Of a stretch of 14,032 nucleotides of DNA, positions 1 to 6,180 are shown piece by piece. Source of the stretch: JBOHPP01 sp050731755 (lineage in GTDB: Bacteria; Methylomirabilota; Methylomirabilia; Rokubacteriales; CSP1-6); assembly GCA_050731755.1 (NCBI GenBank), contig JBOHPP010000256.1, forward strand, positions 1-14,032. The letters run 5' to 3'. The position numbers and the translations under genes are program-made. The notes below the pieces were generated by a model. It did no database searches. It was not told the DNA's origin and saw only the letters and a list, made by a program, of their open reading frames with translations. Each line of letters begins with the position of its first letter. The first letter of the stretch is position 1.

Positions 1-10
1 ATGGGGAGGT

Positions 11-121
11 TTGGAGGGGGCGGTCGCTGCCCCCTCCAACTTCAAAGATCTGGAGGGGGTGGCCGCTACCCCTCCAACTTCAAAGATCTGAAGGGGCCGG
101 TCGCTGCCCCCTCCAACTTCA
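11..121. repeat. Tandem array of three ~38-nt imperfect hairpin repeats
   Basis: Three direct repeats lie at 12-50, 51-88 and 89-120; the last lacks the trailing AAAGATC. Each unit is an inverted repeat around a 7-nt loop (GGTCGCT, GGCCGCT, GGTCGCT). Unit 1 has a perfect 11-bp stem (11-21 with 29-39). In unit 2 the loop-closing C-G pair becomes T-A, a compensatory change, and one G is bulged. Unit 3 keeps a weaker stem with two mismatches. The array may continue to the left of the window. No T-run follows any hairpin, so these are not classic intrinsic terminators. They may be a REP/BIME-like intergenic element or a structured leader; the function is unknown. Confidence 0.8.
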
Positions 122-137
122 TGCCACGACGTGGCAT
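121..137. promoter_or_regulatory. Perfect 17-bp palindrome, candidate operator
   Basis: ATGCCACGACGTGGCAT has two perfectly complementary 8-bp arms around a single central A at 129. It ends 31 bp before the ATG of the acyl-CoA synthetase gene and directly follows the hairpin array. The size and symmetry suit a dimeric regulator such as the TetR or GntR types that often control acyl-CoA genes. The regulator is not in the window, so the role is inferred. No convincing -35/-10 pair was found around it. Confidence 0.45.
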
Positions 138-155
138 TCCGCACGGGGACCTGCT

Positions 156-162
156 AAGGTGA
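156..162 (+). promoter_or_regulatory. Ribosome binding site of the plus-strand AMP-binding gene
   Basis: AAGGTGA lies 6 nt before the ATG at 169. It is the only good Shine-Dalgarno match nearby and supports that start over the overlapping frame that opens at 159. Confidence 0.6.
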
Positions 163-168
163 CGCGGC

Positions 169-1683
169 ATGGGAGCCCACGGCTTCACGCTCTACGACAT
201 GATCGCGCGCGGCGCGTTCGTGTACGGCGACGCGCCAGCCATCATCCAGGGCGAGCGGCAGTCGTCATTCCGGGAGTTCCAGCGCCAGGTGGACGCGCTC
301 GCCGGGGGGCTGGCCGCCCTGGGCATCGGCAAGAGCGATCGCATCTGCATCCTGGCCCAGAACGACGCCGCCTACCTCGAGCTCTACGGTGCCTGCGCCC
401 GCCAGGGCATCATCGCCTACCCCATCAACTGGCGGCTGACCGCGCAGGAGGTCGAGCGGGTGGTGGAGCGTGCCGCTCCCACGATGATGGTGGTCGACGC
501 GTCCACGCTCAGCGTGGTCGCCGGCTGGCCGGAGCGTAAGACGTCGGTGCGGCACTGGTATCAGATCGGCGAGCCTGGCCCCGGCTTCAAGGCCCTGGCC
601 ACGCTCTACGGCCAGAGCGCCGCGGCTCCGGCCGACATCTCGCCTGACGATCCCTTCGCCGTGATCTCCACCGCGGCGGTGGACGTCATCCCGCGTGGCG
701 CCACCCTCACCCACGCCAACGTGATCACCGCCAATCTCACGGCCATCGGCGGTATCGGCTACGACGCAACCGACCGCTACCTCCTGGCCCTGCCCCTGTT
801 CCACATCACGGCGCTGGGCGGCGCCCTGGCCCACATGCACGCCGGGGGCGCCAGCATCGTGGTATCACGCTTCGACGCCGAGGAAGCGGTGCGGCTGATC
901 GACCACCATCGCGTCACCCACGTCTCAAACTTTCCCCCCGTACTCACCACGCTCTTGGACGCGGCGGACAAGCTGGGCAGCCGGCTGCCCAGCCTGAAGC
1001 ACGTCTCCGGCCTCGATTCGCCCCAGACCATCGAGCGCCTGCACGAGCGGACGGGGGCGAAGTTCTGGACCGGCTTCGGACAGTCGGAGACGAGCGGGTT
1101 CGTCACCCTGCAGCGCGTGGCCGACAAGCCCGGTGCCGCTGGCAAGCCGGTGCCCGTGTGCCAGGTGCGGCTGGTCGACGACTACGATCGGGAGGTGCCG
1201 GTAGGAACTCCGGGAGAGATCGTCGTGCGCGGCCCGCTGGTGTTCCAGGGCTACTTCGGCCAGCCGGATGTGACGGCTTACACGCTCCGCAACGGCTGGC
1301 ACCACACCGGGGACGTGGGGCGCTTCGACGCCGACGGCTACCTCTACTACGTCAAGCGCAAGCCGGAGAAGGAGCTGATCAAGCCGGGCGGCGAGAACGT
1401 GTACCCGGCCGAGGTGGAGACGGTCATCATGCAGATGGACGGCGTGAGCGGGGTCTGCGTGTACGGCATCCCGGACGCCCGGTGGGGCGAAGCCGTCAAG
1501 GCCGTGGTGGAGGTGAAGGCCTCCGGCCGCTACACCGCCCAGCAGGTGAGCGACTTCGTCGCCTCGAAGATCGCCCGCTTCAAGAAGCCCCACGCGGTGG
1601 CGTTCACGGACACGCTTCCGCGCACCGCCGAAGGCGCGGTGGACCGGGAGGCCGTCAAGGCCAAGTGGGGCCCGACGGCGTAG
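169..1683 (+). CDS. Divergent acyl-CoA synthetase (AMP-binding, ANL superfamily)
   Basis: This 504-residue protein has ANL adenylate-forming architecture: a large N-terminal domain (about 1-395) and a small C-terminal domain. Recognisable motifs are GFGQSET at 302-308 (A5), HTGD at 379-382 (A7) and IKPGGENVYPAEVE at 404-417 (A8). Family members form acyl-adenylates and then CoA thioesters, usually in the cytoplasm. Two normally conserved sites are altered. The Ser/Thr/Gly-rich P-loop (TSGTTGxPKG) reads TAAVDVIPRG at 168-177, and the A10 motif reads LPRTAEGA at 483-490, with Ala where the catalytic Lys normally sits. The frame is intact, so this is a divergent subfamily or a catalytically altered enzyme rather than a decayed gene. 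It is monocistronic here and converges on the haemoglobin gene. The family call is secure; the acyl substrate and the activity are not. Confidence 0.9.
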   Translation: MGAHGFTLYDMIARGAFVYGDAPAIIQGERQSSFREFQRQVDALAGGLAALGIGKSDRICILAQNDAAYLELYGACARQGIIAYPINWRLTAQEVERVVERAAPTMMVVDASTLSVVAGWPERKTSVRHWYQIGEPGPGFKALATLYGQSAAAPADISPDDPFAVISTAAVDVIPRGATLTHANVITANLTAIGGIGYDATDRYLLALPLFHITALGGALAHMHAGGASIVVSRFDAEEAVRLIDHHRVTHVSNFPPVLTTLLDAADKLGSRLPSLKHVSGLDSPQTIERLHERTGAKFWTGFGQSETSGFVTLQRVADKPGAAGKPVPVCQVRLVDDYDREVPVGTPGEIVVRGPLVFQGYFGQPDVTAYTLRNGWHHTGDVGRFDADGYLYYVKRKPEKELIKPGGENVYPAEVETVIMQMDGVSGVCVYGIPDARWGEAVKAVVEVKASGRYTAQQVSDFVASKIARFKKPHAVAFTDTLPRTAEGAVDREAVKAKWGPTA

Positions 1684-1686
1684 GCG

Positions 1687-2133
1687 CTATTGCCCGACGA
1701 TGTCCTTCTTGAGCGGCCCGAGCTTCGCCAATAGCTCCTGCTTCTCCTTCTCGGGCACTTTGTGCTTGTCGAGCGCCTTGACGAGGTTCTCCACGGTGGC
1801 GTTCCACTCGGCCTCGGTGATGTTCATGCCCTTGTGCGTCGTCTTCATGTCCTTCCCGAGGTACGAGCAGGGTCCACCCGCGGCCTCGCAGATCTGATCG
1901 GACAGGTTCGACCTGAGCCGGGCGACGGCCGCCGGCGGCGCGCCCTGGAACCGGGCGTTCACCCGGTTGTCGGCGACCATGTTGGCGACGAAGTCGTCGA
2001 CCACCAGCGCGATCGGATGCCGCCCGCCGAGCCGCTCGTAGAGCGACCGCTCCCGGGCCGTCATCGCGGCGCAGGCCCCCAGGACCACCGCCAGAAGCAT
2101 CACTGCCAGTCCCTGCAGCACTCGTGGCTTCAT
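1687..2133 (-). CDS. Exported group 1 truncated haemoglobin, probable lipoprotein
   Basis: This 148-residue protein has a hydrophobic leader and lipobox LGAC (18-21), so Cys21 would be lipidated and the globin anchored outside the cytoplasm. LYERLGG (31-37), GGP (86-88) and the proximal haem ligand His100 in MKTTHKG identify a TrHb1/GlbN-type 2-on-2 globin. Aligned by eye to mycobacterial TrHbN, the distal polar residues are replaced: B10 Tyr is Val49 and E11 Gln is Leu77. Cys82 and Cys89 flank the E-F region and could form a disulfide, which fits an exported protein. It follows livF1 by 18 nt with a strong ribosome binding site and is probably the last gene of the run. Candidate roles are O2/NO handling, haem binding or redox sensing; none is shown by the sequence. 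Confidence 0.9.
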   Translation of the reverse strand: MKPRVLQGLAVMLLAVVLGACAAMTARERSLYERLGGRHPIALVVDDFVANMVADNRVNARFQGAPPAAVARLRSNLSDQICEAAGGPCSYLGKDMKTTHKGMNITEAEWNATVENLVKALDKHKVPEKEKQELLAKLGPLKKDIVGQ

Positions 2134-2136
2134 CCC

Positions 2137-2143
2137 CTCCTCC
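2137..2143 (-). promoter_or_regulatory. Strong ribosome binding site of the haemoglobin gene
   Basis: On the minus strand GGAGGAG lies 3 nt before the ATG (its GGAGG core 5 nt before), in the 18-nt gap after livF1. It fixes the start at 2133 and suggests independent, efficient initiation. Confidence 0.7.
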
Positions 2144-2151
2144 GTGTGTGA

Positions 2152-2946
2152 TCAGCTGAGCCAGCGCTTCCGGCGCTTGTAATGCTTAACATCCCGGTAG
2201 GACTTCCGGGCGCCGACCTCGGTCAGCCCCAGGTAGAACTCCTTGATGTCCGCGTTCTCGCGCAGAGACTCGGCCGATCCTTCCAGTACGATGCGCCCGT
2301 TCTCCACCACGTAGCCGTGCTCGGCGATGGTCAGCGCCATCGCGGCGTTCTGCTCCACGAGCAGCACGGTGAGCTTCTCCTCACGGTTGAGCCGCTGGAT
2401 GATCTGGAAGATCTCGTCCACCAGGAGCGGGGCCAGGCCGAGCGACGGCTCGTCCAGGAGCATGAGCTTGGGCCGGGCCATGAGGGCCCGGCCGATCGCC
2501 AGCATCTGCTGCTCGCCACCCGAGAGATAGCCGGCCTTGAGCGCCCGGCGCTCGGCGAGCCGGGGGAAGTACTCATAGACCGCTTCCAGGTCCCGCTTGA
2601 TCCCGGACCCGCCCGCCCGGGTATGGGCCCCCGACAGCAGGTTCTCCTCGGTGGTCAGGTCGTCGAACACGCGGCGGCCTTCCATCACCTGGGTGATGCC
2701 TAGCCGGACAATGCTCTCCGGCTGGAGATGATCGATGCGCTCGCCTCGAAACTCCACCATGCCGGTAGTGATCTCACCCCGCTCGGGTCGCAACAGACCA
2801 GAAATGGCCTTGAGCGTGGTGCTCTTGCCCGCACCGTTCGACCCGAGCAGGGTGACGATCCGCCGCTCCGGCACCTCCAGGGAGATCCCCTTGAGCACCA
2901 GGATGGTGCGGTCGTAGACCACCTCGACGTTGCTGAGCTTCAGCAC
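2152..2946 (-). CDS. livF: Liv-type ABC transporter ATPase, LivF family (set 1)
   Basis: This 264-residue cytoplasmic ATPase would power a HAAT-family importer as a heterodimer with a LivG subunit. It has Walker A GSNGAGKS (35-42), Q-loop Gln86, signature LSGGEQQ (141-147), Walker B LMLLDEP (161-167) and, at the switch position, the LivF-typical VEQN (197-200) instead of His. It is longer than E. coli LivF because of a basic tail (about 245-264) ending KRRKRWLS, which is nearly identical in the second LivF of this window. The start is a GTG 4 nt after the livK1 stop with a weak ribosome binding site, suggesting translational coupling. Its partner is probably livG1, although livG2 is very similar. 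Confidence 0.95.
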   Translation of the reverse strand: MLKLSNVEVVYDRTILVLKGISLEVPERRIVTLLGSNGAGKSTTLKAISGLLRPERGEITTGMVEFRGERIDHLQPESIVRLGITQVMEGRRVFDDLTTEENLLSGAHTRAGGSGIKRDLEAVYEYFPRLAERRALKAGYLSGGEQQMLAIGRALMARPKLMLLDEPSLGLAPLLVDEIFQIIQRLNREEKLTVLLVEQNAAMALTIAEHGYVVENGRIVLEGSAESLRENADIKEFYLGLTEVGARKSYRDVKHYKRRKRWLS

Positions 2947-2950
2947 GCGC

Positions 2951-4180
2951 CTATTTCTTGTTGGCCTGCTTCACCAGGGCCATGACCTCCTCGCGGTACC
3001 CCCGGATCCAGTCGCTCACGGGCACCCATTCCGTTCCCTTGACCTGGTAGACGCGGACCCAGCCGCCGCCCTCGTGGTCCTGCGGCGTCACGGTCATCGG
3101 CGGCAGGAACCCGGCGAGGTCGAAGTTCTTGATCGCCTCGTAGCCCTGGCGGACCTTGTCTCCGGTCACCGGCAGGCCGTGGTTCTGAATGGCCAGCCGG
3201 ACGCCCTCGGCGAGGACGGCCCCGATGAAGACTCCGCGGGCGTGGTACACGCCGCCCACGTATTTGGGGACCTCCTTACCGTCGTCCCGGTAGATCTTCT
3301 GGATGATCTCCTGGATCACGGGCAGATTTCGCCCAACCGACGTGTACTGCAATCCGAGGTAGCCCTGGCTCACGTCCCAGCCCGCCGCCTCGGCATCGGC
3401 CTCCCCGGCGCCCCACACCAGGCTGACGACGCGGTTGAGGGGGAACCCGGCCTTCTTGAACTCCTTGATCGAGACCGACGGCGACCGCCCGAACAGGTGC
3501 GCCACGACCCAGTCGGCCCTCATGCGCCGAGTAATGTCGATGACCTGCGGCCCCATCTCGAGGCCGGGCGAGGGGACGGCGAACAGCCTCAGCTCGTACC
3601 CCTCCTTCTTCGCCACCACCTCCATCATCGGGATGCCTTCCCGGCCGGCGGGGTTGTCGAAATAGAGGTAGGCCACCTTCGCGCCCCGCTTGGCGCCGTT
3701 GTCTTTGATGTATTTGAGGGCGGCCCCGGTCTGCGACCAGTAGGAAGCGGCCATGGGGAAGATGTACGGCCACACCGTGCCGTCGATGGAGTCGGCACGG
3801 CCGAAGCCCGGCGTGATGGCCGGAATCTTGTCGTCCATGTGCCGTGGGGTCAGCGCGTAGACGATGGGGGTGCCGTAGTCCAGCACGGCCACAGCCCCAT
3901 CACGCTTGAGCCGCTCGTAGGCCTCCACGCCGCGGTCCACGGTGTAGCCGTGCTCGATCTCGGTGTACTCCAACTTGTGCCCGAGTACCCCACCCTTCTT
4001 GTTGACGAGCGCGATGTAGTCGGTGACCCCCGGGCAGATTTCGACCCCGATCAGCTTGGTGGCCCCCGTGCGGTCGCACTGGCCACCGACCTTGATGGCG
4101 TGGTCGGCTTCGGCGGCCACCGCCGTCACGCTCAGCACGGCCCCGGTTAGGATCGTCGCGAGCCATCGTTTCGTTCTCAT
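2951..4180 (-). CDS. Periplasmic substrate-binding protein, Liv/HAAT type (set 1)
   Basis: This 409-residue type I periplasmic binding protein (Peripla_BP_6-like) starts with a Sec signal peptide (about 1-25, basic MRTKR then a hydrophobic core; likely cleavage after AEA). The mature protein has the family pattern of a ligand-binding opening (VGGQCDRTGATKLIG, 31-45), the NKKGGVLGHKLE segment (60-71) and the YERLKRDG helix (88-95). Cys35 and Cys49 are the only cysteines seen. It delivers ligand to LivH/LivM. It lies 31 nt after livM1 and has a strong AGGAGG ribosome binding site, consistent with binding proteins being made in excess over the permease. Overall similarity to the other binding protein in this window is low, so a different ligand is likely. 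The ligand may be an amino acid or an aromatic or aliphatic acid; the sequence does not say. Confidence 0.92.
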   Translation of the reverse strand: MRTKRWLATILTGAVLSVTAVAAEADHAIKVGGQCDRTGATKLIGVEICPGVTDYIALVNKKGGVLGHKLEYTEIEHGYTVDRGVEAYERLKRDGAVAVLDYGTPIVYALTPRHMDDKIPAITPGFGRADSIDGTVWPYIFPMAASYWSQTGAALKYIKDNGAKRGAKVAYLYFDNPAGREGIPMMEVVAKKEGYELRLFAVPSPGLEMGPQVIDITRRMRADWVVAHLFGRSPSVSIKEFKKAGFPLNRVVSLVWGAGEADAEAAGWDVSQGYLGLQYTSVGRNLPVIQEIIQKIYRDDGKEVPKYVGGVYHARGVFIGAVLAEGVRLAIQNHGLPVTGDKVRQGYEAIKNFDLAGFLPPMTVTPQDHEGGGWVRVYQVKGTEWVPVSDWIRGYREEVMALVKQANKK

Positions 4181-4185
4181 GGCTT

Positions 4186-4191
4186 CCTCCT
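4186..4191 (-). promoter_or_regulatory. Strong ribosome binding site of the set 1 binding-protein gene
   Basis: AGGAGG on the minus strand lies 5 nt before the ATG at 4180, in the 31-nt gap after livM1. It fixes the start and contrasts with the weak sites before the GTG-started neighbours. Confidence 0.7.
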
Positions 4192-4211
4192 CATCAGACG
4201 CCTTGGACGAG

Positions 4212-5279
4212 TTAGTAAGAGAACGGCCACAGACGGAAGTACCGCTTGACGTTGCCCCACATCCGGTAGAGCCCTTCCGGCTCGATCGTCAGGAACAGGA
4301 TGATCAGGCCGCCGAAGATGATGAGCCGGAGATTGGCCAGGAAGTCGGCGATCGACGCGTAGGCGAAGCCGAAGAGCGCAGCCACGCCTTCCACCACGTA
4401 CACGAGCACGATGGGGAGCATGGTGATGAAGACGGCCCCCAGCACCGAGCCGAGCACGCTCCCCAGCCCGCCGATGATGATCATCGCCAGATACTGGACG
4501 GAAGTGACCAGCGTGAAGTGCTCGTAATTGGCGATCTTGAGGTAGTACGTCCACAGCGCGCCGGCCACCCCGGCGTAGAAGGAGGAAACCGCGAAGGCCA
4601 ACAGCTTGTAGCGGAAGATGTCCACGCCGATGATCTGGGCGGCCACGTCGCGGTCCCGGACGGCGATGAAGGCGCGGCCGATCCGGCTCCGGACCAGGTT
4701 GAGGGCCGCGACGTAAGCGATCACGCCGACGGGCAGGATCATGTAGTAGCGACGGTACTCGGTGTTGATCGGCCAGCCGAGGAAGGTGGGCGTCGGGGTA
4801 TAGATGGTCGACTGGGCGCCCCCGCTGATCCAGGTGGAGTGGTTGATGGTCCACTCGATGATGAACTGGGCGGCCAGCGTCGCGATGGCCAGGTACAGGC
4901 CCTTGATCCGGAGCGACGGGATCCCGAAGAAGGTGCCGACCGCAGCCGCCACCGCGCCGCCGGCCGGCAGTCCGAGCCAGAACGGAACGCCGTAGCGTGT
5001 AGTCAGGATGGCCGCGGTGTAGGAGCCCACCATCATGAAGGCCCCGTGGCCGAGCGAGACCTGCCCGGTGTAGCCGACCAGGATGTTGAGCCCGATGGCG
5101 CCGATGGCAGCCAGCGCCATGAGGTTGAGCAGCGCCATGAAGTGGCTGTCGGCCGCGAGCGGCAGGAGCAGAAGTACGCCGAGCACCGCCACTGCCGAGA
5201 ACCGGGCCAGCGGCAGCGGGTACAGCGCCATGTCGGCCTGGTACGTCGTCTTGTAGACTCCGCACTCGCGATTGATCAC
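4212..5279 (-). CDS. livM: Liv-type ABC transporter permease, LivM family (set 1)
   Basis: This inner-membrane permease has 355 residues from a GTG start and many hydrophobic helices. LivM hallmarks are LNILVGYTGQVSLGHGAF (64-81), FGIPSLRIKGLYLAIATLAAQF (the 118-139 region) and the coupling-loop motif AVRDRDVAAQIIGV (206-219) that contacts the ATPase, then GGLGS near 270. An upstream ATG at 5321 would add 14 residues, but it lies inside livH1. The GTG lies 4 nt after the livH1 stop, and its product begins VINRECGVYKTTY, matching VIYREAGQFKTTY of the second LivM, so GTG is preferred. The C-terminus RLWPFSY also matches that paralogue (RLWPFPH). With LivH1 it forms the transmembrane channel. 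Confidence 0.94.
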   Translation of the reverse strand: MINRECGVYKTTYQADMALYPLPLARFSAVAVLGVLLLLPLAADSHFMALLNLMALAAIGAIGLNILVGYTGQVSLGHGAFMMVGSYTAAILTTRYGVPFWLGLPAGGAVAAAVGTFFGIPSLRIKGLYLAIATLAAQFIIEWTINHSTWISGGAQSTIYTPTPTFLGWPINTEYRRYYMILPVGVIAYVAALNLVRSRIGRAFIAVRDRDVAAQIIGVDIFRYKLLAFAVSSFYAGVAGALWTYYLKIANYEHFTLVTSVQYLAMIIIGGLGSVLGSVLGAVFITMLPIVLVYVVEGVAALFGFAYASIADFLANLRLIIFGGLIILFLTIEPEGLYRMWGNVKRYFRLWPFSY

Positions 5280-5283
5280 GGGC

Positions 5284-6168
5284 TCACACGCGCTCGATGA
5301 TTTCGCGGCCGAGGAAGCCATAGGGCCGGATCATCAGGGCCACGATCATAAGCACGTAGGGCACGAAGTCCTTGGTACCCCCGCCGACATAAGGGTCGAT
5401 GTAGCCGGCCGCCACGCTTTCCACCGCCCCGATGATGAGGCCACCGAGCACGGCGCCGGGCACGCTGTCGAGCCCGCCCAGGATCACGGCCGGGAACACC
5501 TTGAGCCCGACCAGGGCCAGGTGGGTGTCCACGCCGAGCATGTTGCCCCACACGATGCCCCCGATGCCGGCGGCCAGACCGGCGATGGCCCAGGACAGCG
5601 CGAAGATGAGGCGCACGTTGATGCCCACCGCCATGGCGGCCTGCTGGTCGTTGGCTACCGCGCGCATGGCGATCCCCATGCGGCTCTTCCGGAAGAACCA
5701 GGCGAAGGCGACGAGGAAGCCCCCCGAGGCCACGGCGGCCACGAGGTTGATGGGCGAGATGTAGACCTCCCACACGATGTAGGGCTCGAGCCGGATGGGT
5801 AGCGGCATGTTGATGGTGGCCGCGCCCCAGATCATCGCGGCCAGCCCCTGGAAGACCTGGGCCAGACCGATGGTGACCATCACCACCGCGATGACGTTGC
5901 GGCCCACGAGCGGCCGCAGCACCCCGCGCTCGAGGGCGAAGCCCAGCACGACCATGCTCCCCAGGAGGACAGGTACGGCGATCGCGAGGGGCAGATGGTA
6001 CAGGCTCACCATGGCGGCGGCGATGTAGCCGCCGAACATCACCAGCTCGCCCTGGGCGAAGTTGATGACGCTGGTGGCCTTGTAGATCAGCACGAACCCC
6101 ATGGCCACCAGCGCGTACATGGACCCGATCATCAGGCCGTTGACCAGCAGGTCGAAGAAGAAGGCCAT
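5284..6168 (-). CDS. livH: Liv-type ABC transporter permease, LivH family (set 1)
   Basis: This 294-residue inner-membrane permease is close to the usual LivH length. It has the family opening LLVNGLMIGSMYALVAMGF (7-25), YKATSVINFAQGELVM (29-44), the coupling-loop segment MRAVANDQQAAMAVGI (168-183) and VILGGLDSVPGAVLGGLIIG (228-247). It starts 12 nt after the acyl-CoA synthetase stop with GGAGG before the ATG, and ends 4 nt before livM1. The terminal IIERV is shared with LivH2. It pairs with LivM1 to form the translocation path and receives ligand from the set 1 binding protein. Confidence 0.95.
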   Translation of the reverse strand: MAFFFDLLVNGLMIGSMYALVAMGFVLIYKATSVINFAQGELVMFGGYIAAAMVSLYHLPLAIAVPVLLGSMVVLGFALERGVLRPLVGRNVIAVVMVTIGLAQVFQGLAAMIWGAATINMPLPIRLEPYIVWEVYISPINLVAAVASGGFLVAFAWFFRKSRMGIAMRAVANDQQAAMAVGINVRLIFALSWAIAGLAAGIGGIVWGNMLGVDTHLALVGLKVFPAVILGGLDSVPGAVLGGLIIGAVESVAAGYIDPYVGGGTKDFVPYVLMIVALMIRPYGFLGREIIERV

Positions 6169-6180
6169 CGCTGCCTCCGC

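Noticed and set aside
11..121. CRISPR array
   Set aside because: The repeats are contiguous, with no unique spacers of constant length, and the units are self-complementary over most of their length.
159..539. Plus-strand 126-residue frame overlapping the start of the AMP-binding gene
   Set aside because: Arg/Gly-rich shadow frame without motifs; the ribosome binding site at 156-162 serves the ATG at 169.
2930..4150. Long plus-strand open frame opposite the set 1 binding-protein gene, and similar ones at 4023-5300, 5995-7371 and 11063-12211
   Set aside because: Each lies opposite a gene with clear family motifs. The products are rich in Arg, Gly, His and Asp with no recognisable domains, as expected from the antisense frame of GC-rich coding DNA.
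5280..5321. ATG start for livM1 at 5321
   Set aside because: It would overlap livH1 by 38 nt and add 14 residues with no counterpart in LivM2. The GTG at 5279 aligns with the paralogue's start.
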